Shown here: piece by piece, positions 1 through 7,124 of the stretch
Numbering within the stretch: the stretch's first letter is position 1
Layout: each line of letters begins with the position of its first letter
From: an uncultured Nocardioides sp.
GTDB taxonomy: Bacteria > Actinomycetota > Actinomycetes > Propionibacteriales > Nocardioidaceae
DNA: 33,047 nucleotides
Direction of reading: 5' to 3'
Assembly: GCF_946885725.1 (NCBI RefSeq)
Contig: NZ_CAMPGZ010000015.1
Span: 1 to 33,047 of the forward strand
Program-made: the position numbers and the translations under genes
The notes under the pieces: model-generated
The model's database searches: none
Told to the model about the DNA's origin: nothing
What the model saw: only the letters and a program-made list of their open reading frames with translations

Positions 1-1636
1 CGGCCAGGTCGATCGCGCCGCTGGACACCCCGTCGACCGGGAGGGTGTCGCCGACGACGCGCAGCTCGCCGCCCTCGTGCTCGGCGACGGCCGCACCGAG
101 CAGGATGCGGGCGAGCCCGGCGGACCAGGTGTTGGCGGCCAGGTCGAGGCCGTAGGCCGAGCGGTGCTTGTCGTCGAGGCCCCAGCGGATGCCGGCCTGC
201 TCGACCCACAGCGTCAGCTGGGCGAGGTCGTCGTCGTCGAAGCCGAACCGGCGGCGCACCGGCTCGGCCGACGCCAGGTCGAGCACCTCGGTCGCGGTGA
301 CCCGGCCGCCGGCCAGCTCGGTCAGCGTGGCGGCGACGGCGAGCAGCGGGTTGGTGCTCGCGAGCGCGCGGTCGGCGAGCCGCAGCCGCAGCCGGTGACC
401 CGGGTGACCCGGCTCGTCGCCGGGCAGGTCGGCGAGACCGAAGCCGGCCTGGACGAGCGGCGCGAACGCCTCGATGTCCGGACACATCACGAGGATGTCG
501 CGCGGCTCGAGGGTCGGGTCGTCCTCGAGCAGCCCCACCAGCACCTCGCGCAGCACGTCGACCTGCCGGGCCGCGCCGTGGCAGGCGTGCACCTGCACGG
601 ACCGGTCATGGGGGTCGATCACGCGGGCCTCACGAGTGGCGGCGTCCGGCTCGGCGTTGGCGCGCAGGTCGTGGTGGAGCCAGCCGAGCAGGTCGGTGCC
701 GAGCGCGGACTTCTCGCTGACTGCGGTCGTCGGCACCGCGCCGAGCGAGCGCTGCAGCTCGCGGGCGTCGCGGCCCAGCGAGCCGAGCAGCGGGTGGCCG
801 ACACGCAGGATCGAGCGGTCCTCGGCGCGCGGCACCGGCCCCTCGGCCGCCTCGTCGGCGAGCTCGTCCCAGAGGCGGGTGGACACCTGCGGCAGCCAGA
901 GGTGCACGTCGCGCAGCTCGCCGAGCGCGGACAGCAGCGCGACCTCGGTGCAGGGCAGCCGGGTGTGGCCGAACAGCGACAGCCGCGGCGGCAGGTCGAG
1001 CCCGTCGCCGCCGGAGCGCAGCCGCTCGAGGGTGTCGGCGTGACGCACGTCGGGCGGCGCCGCGTCGACGCGCGCGACGAGCCGGCGCCACAGCTCCGGC
1101 TGCCAGGCGAGGTCGTCGTCGACGGGGTGGCCGGCTCCGTCGGTCGCCCGCCCCTCGCGCCAGTCGGTGACCAGCTGCGGGCGTTGCACGGCGTACGACG
1201 CGAAGAGGCCCGCCAGCCGGCGGGCCACCGAGTAGCGCCGACTGCGCCGCAGCGCGCCCTCGTCGCCGGGCACGCCGTGGCCGAGGTGGGTGGCGAGCGT
1301 GCGGCACCAGGGCTCGTCGAGCGACGCGTCGATCACGTCGAGCAGCGGCCACACGAGCCGGTCGGGGTCCCACGGGTCGTCGCGCTCCTTTCCGAGCAGC
1401 ATCGCGACGAGCGAGTGCGGGCTGAGGAAGCGGACGCCCGCACACACCCCGTCGCCGCCGCGGGCGCCGACGCCGAGCCGGTGGGAGAGCCGCTGGGTGA
1501 GCCAGCGCTCGACGCCGCGCGCGGGCACGACGACGAGCTCCTCGGCGAACGGGTCGTCGAGCGGCGTGCGCAGCAGCTCGGCGAGCCCGTCGGCGAGCAG
1601 GTCGGTCCGCTCGGCGCGGTGGATCTGCAGGCTCAC
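1..1636 (-). CDS. recC: RecC, exodeoxyribonuclease V gamma subunit (partial, 3' end outside window)
   Basis: RecC is the subunit of the RecBCD helicase-nuclease that splits the duplex and scans for Chi during double-strand break repair. I translated this frame by hand because it runs off the left edge; about 545 N-terminal codons are present. It begins VSLQIHRAERTDLLADGLAELL and carries the family's N-terminal signatures: a PARGVERWLTQRLS segment near residue 40, DRLVWPLLD near 95, ARRLAGLFASYAVQRP near 145, PPRLSLFGHTRLP near 215, and VHACHGAARQVDVLREVL near 335. Third codon positions are almost all G or C in this frame. The GTG start at 1636 is the first good start; the preceding GCGGGG is a weak ribosome site. 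It diverges from the FUSC gene across 78 bases. recB and recD would be expected downstream, beyond the left edge. Confidence 0.9.
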   Translation of the reverse strand, partial: MSLQIHRAERTDLLADGLAELLRTPLDDPFAEELVVVPARGVERWLTQRLSHRLGVGARGGDGVCAGVRFLSPHSLVAMLLGKERDDPWDPDRLVWPLLDVIDASLDEPWCRTLATHLGHGVPGDEGALRRSRRYSVARRLAGLFASYAVQRPQLVTDWREGRATDGAGHPVDDDLAWQPELWRRLVARVDAAPPDVRHADTLERLRSGGDGLDLPPRLSLFGHTRLPCTEVALLSALGELRDVHLWLPQVSTRLWDELADEAAEGPVPRAEDRSILRVGHPLLGSLGRDARELQRSLGAVPTTAVSEKSALGTDLLGWLHHDLRANAEPDAATREARVIDPHDRSVQVHACHGAARQVDVLREVLVGLLEDDPTLEPRDILVMCPDIEAFAPLVQAGFGLADLPGDEPGHPGHRLRLRLADRALASTNPLLAVAATLTELAGGRVTATEVLDLASAEPVRRRFGFDDDDLAQLTLWVEQAGIRWGLDDKHRSAYGLDLAANTWSAGLARILLGAAVAEHEGGELRVVGDTLPVDGVSSGAIDLA

Positions 1637-1648
1637 GCCCCGCAGGAT

Positions 1649-1675
1649 GCCACGGGTCACCGACGTTCCCGTGGC
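1649..1675. repeat. Inverted repeat in the recC/FUSC divergent spacer
   Basis: Perfect 8-base arms, GCCACGGG (1649-1656) and CCCGTGGC (1668-1675), separated by 11 bases. It lies just upstream of the recC GTG and about 40 bases before the FUSC GTG, so it could be an operator or a leader stem. No regulator is known from the window; function is inference. Confidence 0.35.
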
Positions 1676-1714
1676 TGGCTGGCCGCGGCTTGCCCCGCGC
1701 GAGAGGATGAGCGC

Positions 1715-3010
1715 GTGCGCGACCGGTGGCGTCACCTCCTCATGCGCGAGCTGGACCGTCTGCGTCGTGACGGTCGCGGCGCGGTGCTCTGGTCGCTGCG
1801 CATCACGATCGCCGCGACCCTCAGCTACATCGCGGGCCTGCTGATCTTCCCGGGCACCCAGCCGCTGCTCGCTCCGCTGACCGCGATGCTGGTCGTCCAG
1901 GTCACGCCGGTCTCGCTGCTCGCCAGCGGTCTCGACCGGGTGATCGCGGTGGTGTCGGGCGTGTCGCTGGCGGTGGTGTTCTCGACCGTGGCACCGCTGA
2001 CCTGGTGGACGCTCGCGCTGCTGATCTTCGTGGCGATCACCCTCGGCCAGGTCCTGCGGCTGCGCAACAACCTCGTCGAGGTCGCAATCTCCGGCATGCT
2101 CGTGCTCGGCGTCGGGCTGCTGGGTGCCGAGGCCGCCGCGAGCCAGCGCATCTCCGAGACGCTGGTCGGTGCGGCGGTGGGCATCGCCGCCAACCTGCTG
2201 GTCCCGCCCAAGGTCGCCACCGCCGACGCCGGCGACGCCATCGACGGCCTGGCCAACCAGCTCAGCGGCCTGCTGATGCGCGCCGCCGACGAGCTCACCA
2301 AGATGGCCGAGGAGCGCGGCGACCTGGCCGCCGCGGCGCGGGCGTGGCACGACGAGAGCCGGATGATCACCTACGAGGTGCCTCGCGTCGACGAGATCCT
2401 GACGCGGGCCGAGGAGGGCCGCCGGCTCAACATTCGCGCCGTCGGCACCGCCCGGGTCGAGCCCGGTCTGCGGCAGGGGCTCGAGTCGCTGGAGCACACC
2501 GCGGTCGCCGTACGCGGGATGCTGCGGTCCATCGCCGACTCGTCGTACGGCGCGCCCTGGCTCGACGACGACGAGATCGCCAAGGACGTGCTGCTCGGCC
2601 TGGCGGAGGCGTTCCGGGAGCTGGCCGCGGGCATCGACGCGTTCGGGCAGCTCGTGCACGACGAGGCCGACCCGTCGCACTCGATGACGGCGGCCGAGGT
2701 CGAGAAGGTCCGCGAGGCGCTGGAGGGCGTGCACGAGGCGCGAGTCCGGCTCGAGGAGATGATCTCCGCCGACGTCAGCCGCGACGTGCTCGAGCTGCAC
2801 GCCTCCGTGCTGTCCACCGTGCGACGGACCTTGCGCGAGCTCGACCTGGACGAGCGGGTACGTCGCCAGGTGCGGCAGGTGCGACCGACCCATCCGATGC
2901 GCGGGCCCGACGTCGCGCGCCCGCCCGACACACCCGAGCCGTCGCCGGACGCCGAGACCCAGGTGCTGCCGACCGTGTCCCGACCCCGGCGCGGCCGACC
3001 GCGCCTCTGA
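1715..3010 (+). CDS. FUSC-family (aromatic acid exporter-like) membrane protein
   Basis: A 431-residue integral membrane protein resembling the FUSC/ArAE family, whose members export aromatic acids or similar compounds by an unproven mechanism. Residues 27-165 contain about six hydrophobic segments (for example around IAATLSYIAGLLIF, IAVVSGVSLAVVFSTVAPL, ALLIFVAITLG and VAISGMLVLGVGLLG). Residues 170-400 are a hydrophilic, mostly helical cytoplasmic region rich in Glu, Arg and Ala. The tail after 400 is Pro/Arg rich and probably disordered. I chose GTG 1715 because GAGAGGA (1701-1707) sits 7 bases upstream; the longer open frame to position 77 is antisense to recC and is not coding. The substrate cannot be read from sequence. 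Confidence 0.82.
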   Translation: MRDRWRHLLMRELDRLRRDGRGAVLWSLRITIAATLSYIAGLLIFPGTQPLLAPLTAMLVVQVTPVSLLASGLDRVIAVVSGVSLAVVFSTVAPLTWWTLALLIFVAITLGQVLRLRNNLVEVAISGMLVLGVGLLGAEAAASQRISETLVGAAVGIAANLLVPPKVATADAGDAIDGLANQLSGLLMRAADELTKMAEERGDLAAAARAWHDESRMITYEVPRVDEILTRAEEGRRLNIRAVGTARVEPGLRQGLESLEHTAVAVRGMLRSIADSSYGAPWLDDDEIAKDVLLGLAEAFRELAAGIDAFGQLVHDEADPSHSMTAAEVEKVREALEGVHEARVRLEEMISADVSRDVLELHASVLSTVRRTLRELDLDERVRRQVRQVRPTHPMRGPDVARPPDTPEPSPDAETQVLPTVSRPRRGRPRL

Positions 3011-3012
3011 GG

Positions 3013-3062
3013 GCCGCGCGCCGCGTGCCGGCCGTCGACCCGGGTACCGCCCGGCGCGCGGC
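3013..3062 (+). terminator. GC-rich hairpin between FUSC gene and hemerythrin gene
   Basis: Perfect 11-base arms GCCGCGCGCCG (3013-3023) and CGGCGCGCGGC (3052-3062) with a 28-base loop, starting 3 bases after the FUSC stop. There is no T tract, and the hemerythrin ribosome site follows within 11 bases, so it may be an attenuator or mRNA-stabilising stem as easily as a terminator. Confidence 0.4.
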
Positions 3063-3083
3063 GACACCGTTCAGGAGGAACGC

Positions 3084-3647
3084 ATGAGCAAGCAGGACGT
3101 GATCGAGCTCCTCACCGAGGACCACCGTGAGGTCGAGGAGATGTTCGTCGAGCTCGAGGCGGTGATGGACGGGGGCAGCCCGGACGCCGAGCGCCGTCGG
3201 CACCTGGTCGACCGGGTGACGATCGAGCTCGTCAAGCACGCCGTCGCCGAGGAGGTGGCCGTCTACCCGCGCGTGAAGCAGAAGGTCAGTGCGGAGGAGG
3301 CCGAGCGGGCCAAGGCCGAGCACGCCGAGGCGGAGCGCACGATGAAGCGGCTCGAGCGCCTCGACCCCGACGACCCGTCGTTCGAGCAGGAGATCCGCAC
3401 GCTGATGGCCGAGATCCGCCAGCACGTCGCCGAGGAGGAGGGCGAGATGTTCCCGCGGATGCGGGAGGTGTTCGGCCAGGACGAGCTCGAGGACCTCGCC
3501 CGCCAGGTCAACGCGGTGAAGATGCTCGCGCCGACCCGGCCGCACCCGTCGGTGCCGAACGACCCGATCAAACGTGCGGCCGTCGGCCCGGTCGCCGGCC
3601 TCTTCGACCGGCTCCGGGATCTCGCCACGGGGCGTGGAGCGCGCTGA
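3084..3647 (+). CDS. Hemerythrin HHE domain-containing protein
   Basis: A 187-residue cytoplasmic protein of the hemerythrin HHE family, which folds as a four-helix bundle binding a non-haem di-iron centre and is linked to oxygen, nitric oxide or iron sensing. The expected metal ligands are visible: His14 in EDHREVEE, HAVAEE (His and Glu) near residue 53, AEHAEAE near 75, and QHVAEEE near 114 (His and Glu). The C-terminal 50 residues after the bundle are basic and proline-rich, ending in a short helix. The start is well supported by AGGAGG at 3073-3078. It follows the FUSC gene in the same direction across 73 bases and ends 6 bases from the convergent deaminase. Its physiological partner is unknown. 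Confidence 0.88.
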   Translation: MSKQDVIELLTEDHREVEEMFVELEAVMDGGSPDAERRRHLVDRVTIELVKHAVAEEVAVYPRVKQKVSAEEAERAKAEHAEAERTMKRLERLDPDDPSFEQEIRTLMAEIRQHVAEEEGEMFPRMREVFGQDELEDLARQVNAVKMLAPTRPHPSVPNDPIKRAAVGPVAGLFDRLRDLATGRGAR

Positions 3648-3653
3648 GCCCAC

Positions 3654-4136
3654 TCAGCCCGTCCCCTGCCGGCGGTGCAGCTCTCGGATCTCCTCGACGA
3701 GGTCGTCGGGACCGGGCCCGTCCACGGGTACGTCGGGCGCGATGTCGTTGATCGCGAGCGGCCGGACCGGGCCGGGCGGCAGGCCCCACTCCTGGCGCCA
3801 CGCGGTGAGCATCGCCGACGACGCGAGGTAGACGATCCGGCCGAGGCCGACCCAGGCGTGCGCGGCCGAGCACATCGGGCAGTGCTCGCCGGAGGTGTAG
3901 ACGGTCGCGGCGGCGCGCTCCTCCGGCGTGAGGTGCTCCGCGGCCCAGCGGGCGATCTCGAACTCGGGGTGCCGGGTCTGGTCGCCGCCGGCGACGCGGT
4001 TGCGGTCCTCGAACCGCACCTCCCCCGACGCGTCGACCAGCACCGACCCGAACGGCTCGTCACCCGCCTCCAGCCCCTCGCGGGCGAGCTCGAGGCAGCG
4101 CCGCAGGTGGCGTACGTCGGTGTCCGTGACGGTCAT
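3654..4136 (-). CDS. Nucleoside/nucleobase deaminase (cytidine deaminase-like zinc fold)
   Basis: A 160-residue member of the cytidine/deoxycytidylate deaminase superfamily, which hydrolytically removes an amino group from nucleobases or nucleosides using one zinc. The zinc and catalytic motifs are RHPEFEIARWA near residue 57 (His ligand, Glu proton shuttle) and EHCPMCSAAHAWVG near 87 (two Cys ligands). The usual HAE is HPE here. An EPFGSVLVD segment near residue 24 matches the guanine-deaminase/TadA-like branch, but the tRNA-binding features of TadA are not evident. ATG 4136 overlaps the threonine synthase stop as ATGA, so translation is probably coupled. Given the purine operon a few genes away, a purine-base deaminase role is tempting but unproven; the substrate is open. 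Confidence 0.83.
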   Translation of the reverse strand: MTVTDTDVRHLRRCLELAREGLEAGDEPFGSVLVDASGEVRFEDRNRVAGGDQTRHPEFEIARWAAEHLTPEERAAATVYTSGEHCPMCSAAHAWVGLGRIVYLASSAMLTAWRQEWGLPPGPVRPLAINDIAPDVPVDGPGPDDLVEEIRELHRRQGTG

Positions 4137-5350
4137 GCCGGCGGGACCTTCCCGTCGCGGGCGAGGACGGGGACGTCGACGCCGACGGTCTCGGGGTACT
4201 TCAGGCCGCTGCCGGTGTTGAGCACGACGACCCGCTCGTCCTCGCCGATCCAGCCCTCCTCGCGCAGCCGCTTGGCCGCCGCGAAGCACGCCGCGCCCTC
4301 CGGGCACACCCACGACCCCTCGGCGGAAGCCAGCGCGGCGAGCTCGGCCAGGATGTCCTCGTCGGTCACCGCCACCGCCGTACCGCCGGACTCGCGGACG
4401 GCCTGCAGCACCAGGAAGTCGCCCAGCGCCTTGGGCACGTTGATGCCGAACGCCAGCGTGTGCGTGCCGTCCTTGAGCTCCGACTCGTCCTTGCCCTGCT
4501 CGAACGCGTCGACGATCGGCCGGCAGCCCTCGGCCTGCACGGCCACGAGCCGCGGCAGCCGGTCGCCGATCCAGCCGAGCTGCTGCATCTCGAGCATCGC
4601 CTTGTGGATGCCGATCAGGCCGACGCCGCCGCCGGCCGGGTAGAGGATCACGTCGGGCACCTGCCAGCCGAGCTGCTCGGCGATCTCGTAGCCCATCGTC
4701 TTCTTGCCCTCGATGCGGTACGGCTCCTTGAGGGTCGAGACCTCCTGGTAGCCGCTGCGCTCCTCCACCGCCGCCTTCACCAGGGCGCCGGCGTGGTTGA
4801 TCAGCCCGTCGACGAGGTACAGCTCCGCGCCTGCCGCCACGCACTCGCGGCGGGTGATCTCCGGCGCGTCCTGCGGCATCACGATCAGGCTGCCCATCCC
4901 GGCGCGCGCGGCGTAGACCGACCAGGCCGCTCCGGCGTTGCCGTTGGTCGGCATCGCGACCGCCTTGACGCCGAGCTCGCGGGCACGCGAGACGCCGACC
5001 GCGGCACCGCGCGCCTTGAAGCTGCCGGTGGGGACGAGGCCCTCGTCCTTCATCAGCAGGCGTGGGATGCCGACGCCGGTGCCGTACGTCGTCATCGGCA
5101 GCAGCGGGGTCATCCCCTCGCCGAGGGTGGTGACGTGCCGCGGGTCCCGCACGGGCAGCACCTCGTGGTAGCGCCACAGGTCGTGCGGCCGGCCGACGAC
5201 CTCGTCGCGCCGCACCGCGTCACGGGCGGCGTCGAGGTCGTAGCGGACGAGGAGCGGGGCGCCGACCCTGCTGACGCCCTGCATCTCGTCCGCGTCGTAG
5301 CGCTCGCCGGTGCGCGAGCACTCCAGGTGGGAGAGGTACGAGTAGGTCAC
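4133..5350 (-). CDS. thrC: Threonine synthase
   Basis: A 405-residue fold-type II pyridoxal-phosphate enzyme that converts O-phospho-L-homoserine to L-threonine and phosphate, the last step of threonine synthesis. The Schiff-base lysine is Lys112 in GSFKARGAA. A phosphate-binding loop AGGGVGLIG is near residue 240, and the C-terminal NTGSGLKYPE motif is typical of this family. The N-terminus has the domain that precedes the PLP core (LSHLECSRTGERYDAD) with only one Cys of the zinc-ribbon-like version. ATG 5350 lies 4 bases after the stop of the carboxypeptidase gene, and its 3' end overlaps the deaminase by 4 bases. hom and thrB are not in this window. Cysteate or diaminopropionate synthase-like activity is less likely. 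Confidence 0.9.
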   Translation of the reverse strand: MTYSYLSHLECSRTGERYDADEMQGVSRVGAPLLVRYDLDAARDAVRRDEVVGRPHDLWRYHEVLPVRDPRHVTTLGEGMTPLLPMTTYGTGVGIPRLLMKDEGLVPTGSFKARGAAVGVSRARELGVKAVAMPTNGNAGAAWSVYAARAGMGSLIVMPQDAPEITRRECVAAGAELYLVDGLINHAGALVKAAVEERSGYQEVSTLKEPYRIEGKKTMGYEIAEQLGWQVPDVILYPAGGGVGLIGIHKAMLEMQQLGWIGDRLPRLVAVQAEGCRPIVDAFEQGKDESELKDGTHTLAFGINVPKALGDFLVLQAVRESGGTAVAVTDEDILAELAALASAEGSWVCPEGAACFAAAKRLREEGWIGEDERVVVLNTGSGLKYPETVGVDVPVLARDGKVPPA

Positions 5351-5354
5351 CCGG

Positions 5355-6983
5355 TCAGCATGCCTTCACCCACGAGCACTCGACCTCGCGACCCTCCGAC
5401 CGCGCCGGGCCCTTCGGGTGGTCGAGCCTGTCGAGACCACTTCGCTGGTCGAGCTTCTGGAGGGAGGTGCTGTCGGACTCGCTCCAGCTCGCGAGCGTCA
5501 CACCCAGCTTGTCCTCCTGGCTGCGCGGGCTGGCCAGGTAGTTGTTGCTGATCATCGAGAACACCAGCTCGCGCCCGTCGGCGTTGGTCACGTAGCCCGA
5601 CAGGGCAGTCACCGACGTCAGCGAGCCGGTCTTGCCGTGCAGGTTGTTCGCGGCCGGGGTGTCGCGCATCCGGCTGCGCAGCGTGCCGCCCACGAACCGC
5701 TCCGGGTTGCCGGCGATCGGGAGGGCGTCGTACCAGGCCTGGAACCAGGGCTCGTCGCGCACGGCCACGAGGAGGTCGGCGATCGCGTCGCTGGTGAGCA
5801 GGTCGAAGCGCGTGAGACCGGAACCGTCGGACATCCGGAGCACCGAGGTGTCCACGCCGTGCTCCTGGGCGTAGGCGCGCACGACCGCGAGGCCGGCCGG
5901 CCAGCTGCCTACGCCCGAAGCCTGCTGCCCCATCGTCTTGACCAGGGCCTCGGCGTGCATGTTGTTGGAGAGCTTCATGAACGGCACGAGCAGCTCGCTC
6001 AGCGTCATCGACTCGTGCGTGGCCAACACCGTCGCGCCGTCCGGAGTGCTGCCCTCCTCGACGCGCCCGCCGAGGCGGATGCCCTCGGCCTTCAGGGCGC
6101 GGGCCAGCACGTCGGACGCGTAGGTCGTCGGGTCCGGCACCGTCACCCACTCCTGGTTGGTGCTGGCGTTGGCCGGGATGCTGCCGGACACGATGACCCG
6201 GTCGGACGCGTGCTCGCGCTCGACCGACAGCGTGTTGCTCGACCCCGCGGCACCTGTGGTCGCGCGGTTGACGATCTTCACGGCGCTCGTCGCCGGGACC
6301 AGCTCGACCTTGGGTGCGCTGCCGACCGCGCCCGGCGTGGTCTCCACGATCGCCGTACCGGAGTCGTAGTCGGTGTTCGGTGCGACGGTCAGCGCGGAGG
6401 TGACGGCGCTGTAGTAGTACGGCTCGTCGTCCCAGCTCCACGAGGTACCGAGGGGTACGTCGTCGAAGTACGAGTCGTCGGCAACCAGGTCGCCCTTGAT
6501 CTCGCGAACGCCGGCCTGGCGCAGCTGCGAGGCGAGGTCGCGGTAGTCCTCGGCGAGCATCACCGGGTCGCCGCCGCCGCGCAGGTACAGGTCCGAGCGC
6601 ACGGCGCCGCCCTTCACCGCCGCGGTCGCGAGCAGGTCGGTGGTGAACCGGTGGTCCGGGCCGAGCGCGTCCATCGCGGCCGCCGACGTGAACAGCTTCA
6701 TGTTCGAGGCCGGGTTCATGCGCTGGTCGTTCTCGTGCTCGTACAGCGACTCGCCGGTCTCCGCGTCGCGAACGGAAACGCCGACCATCGAGCCCTCGAA
6801 GCGCGGGTCCGCGAGGATCGCGTCGATCGCTGCCGTGAGGGCCGGGTCGGTCTGGGTCTGCGCGACCTGCTGGGTCTGCGTCGTCTGGTCGGCAGTCTGG
6901 TCGGTGAGGGTGGTGACGGCGAGGCCGCTGGTGGCCGTCAGGGCCGTGGTGAGTCCGAGGACGACTCCACTGAGTCTGGACAA
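5355..6983 (-). CDS. dacB: D-alanyl-D-alanine carboxypeptidase/endopeptidase, PBP4 type
   Basis: An exported peptidase (S13 family) that trims or cleaves peptidoglycan peptides. The three penicillin-binding motifs are present: SNMK (Ser nucleophile and Lys, near residue 93), SNN near 358, and KTGS near 475. I prefer TTG 6983: GGGAG lies 6 bases upstream and it gives a compact signal peptide (MSRLSGVVLGLTTALTATSGLA). ATG 7034 would add 17 residues without a ribosome site. A Thr/Gln-rich linker follows the signal. The natural domain end is near LGVTLASW; about 36 further residues, ending ECSWVKAC, are encoded by a dispersed repeat (5418-5440) and the sequence after it, so this tail looks acquired. 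It stops 4 bases before thrC, probably in one transcript. Confidence 0.9.
   Translation of the reverse strand: MSRLSGVVLGLTTALTATSGLAVTTLTDQTADQTTQTQQVAQTQTDPALTAAIDAILADPRFEGSMVGVSVRDAETGESLYEHENDQRMNPASNMKLFTSAAAMDALGPDHRFTTDLLATAAVKGGAVRSDLYLRGGGDPVMLAEDYRDLASQLRQAGVREIKGDLVADDSYFDDVPLGTSWSWDDEPYYYSAVTSALTVAPNTDYDSGTAIVETTPGAVGSAPKVELVPATSAVKIVNRATTGAAGSSNTLSVEREHASDRVIVSGSIPANASTNQEWVTVPDPTTYASDVLARALKAEGIRLGGRVEEGSTPDGATVLATHESMTLSELLVPFMKLSNNMHAEALVKTMGQQASGVGSWPAGLAVVRAYAQEHGVDTSVLRMSDGSGLTRFDLLTSDAIADLLVAVRDEPWFQAWYDALPIAGNPERFVGGTLRSRMRDTPAANNLHGKTGSLTSVTALSGYVTNADGRELVFSMISNNYLASPRSQEDKLGVTLASWSESDSTSLQKLDQRSGLDRLDHPKGPARSEGREVECSWVKAC
5418..5440. repeat. Dispersed imperfect palindrome, copy 1 (inside dacB 3' end)
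   Basis: GTGGTCGAGCCTGTCGAGACCAC: 6-base outer arms GTGGTC/GACCAC around an 11-base centre with two TCGA blocks. It is identical over 23 bases to copy 3 at 13830 and differs by one base in the 21-base core from copy 2 at 7080. A partial echo, TGGTCGAGCTT, follows at 5446. This copy is read through by dacB. Confidence 0.8.
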
Positions 6984-7079
6984 GGCAATCTCCCGAGAAG
7001 GATCGTCTCGGGCCGAGATACCCGAGGGCGCCATCCTGGCCGAGGAACCGCCGGAGGTCGAGAGGCCACACCGGCCGGA

Positions 7080-7100
7080 TGGTCGAGCTTGTCGAGACCA
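7080..7100. repeat. Dispersed imperfect palindrome, copy 2 (xdhA/dacB spacer)
   Basis: TGGTCGAGCTTGTCGAGACCA, the same orientation as the other two copies with one C-to-T change. It lies 25 bases after the xanthine dehydrogenase large-subunit stop and about 97 bases before the dacB start, so it may form a hairpin at the end of the purine operon transcript. Confidence 0.75.
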
Positions 7101-7124
7101 CTCGTCGTGCTCAGGCTCGGGCGT

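Noticed and set aside
77..1714. Long plus-strand frame continuous with the FUSC gene
   Set aside because: It is antisense to recC, has no membrane or domain features, and is low-complexity Arg/Gly/Val/Glu sequence typical of GC-rich shadow frames; the FUSC gene has its own GTG and ribosome site at 1715.
3654..4136. tRNA adenosine deaminase TadA
   Set aside because: The fold matches, but the motifs (HPE, EHCPMC) and C-terminal region differ from TadA; a general nucleoside/nucleobase deaminase is the safer call.
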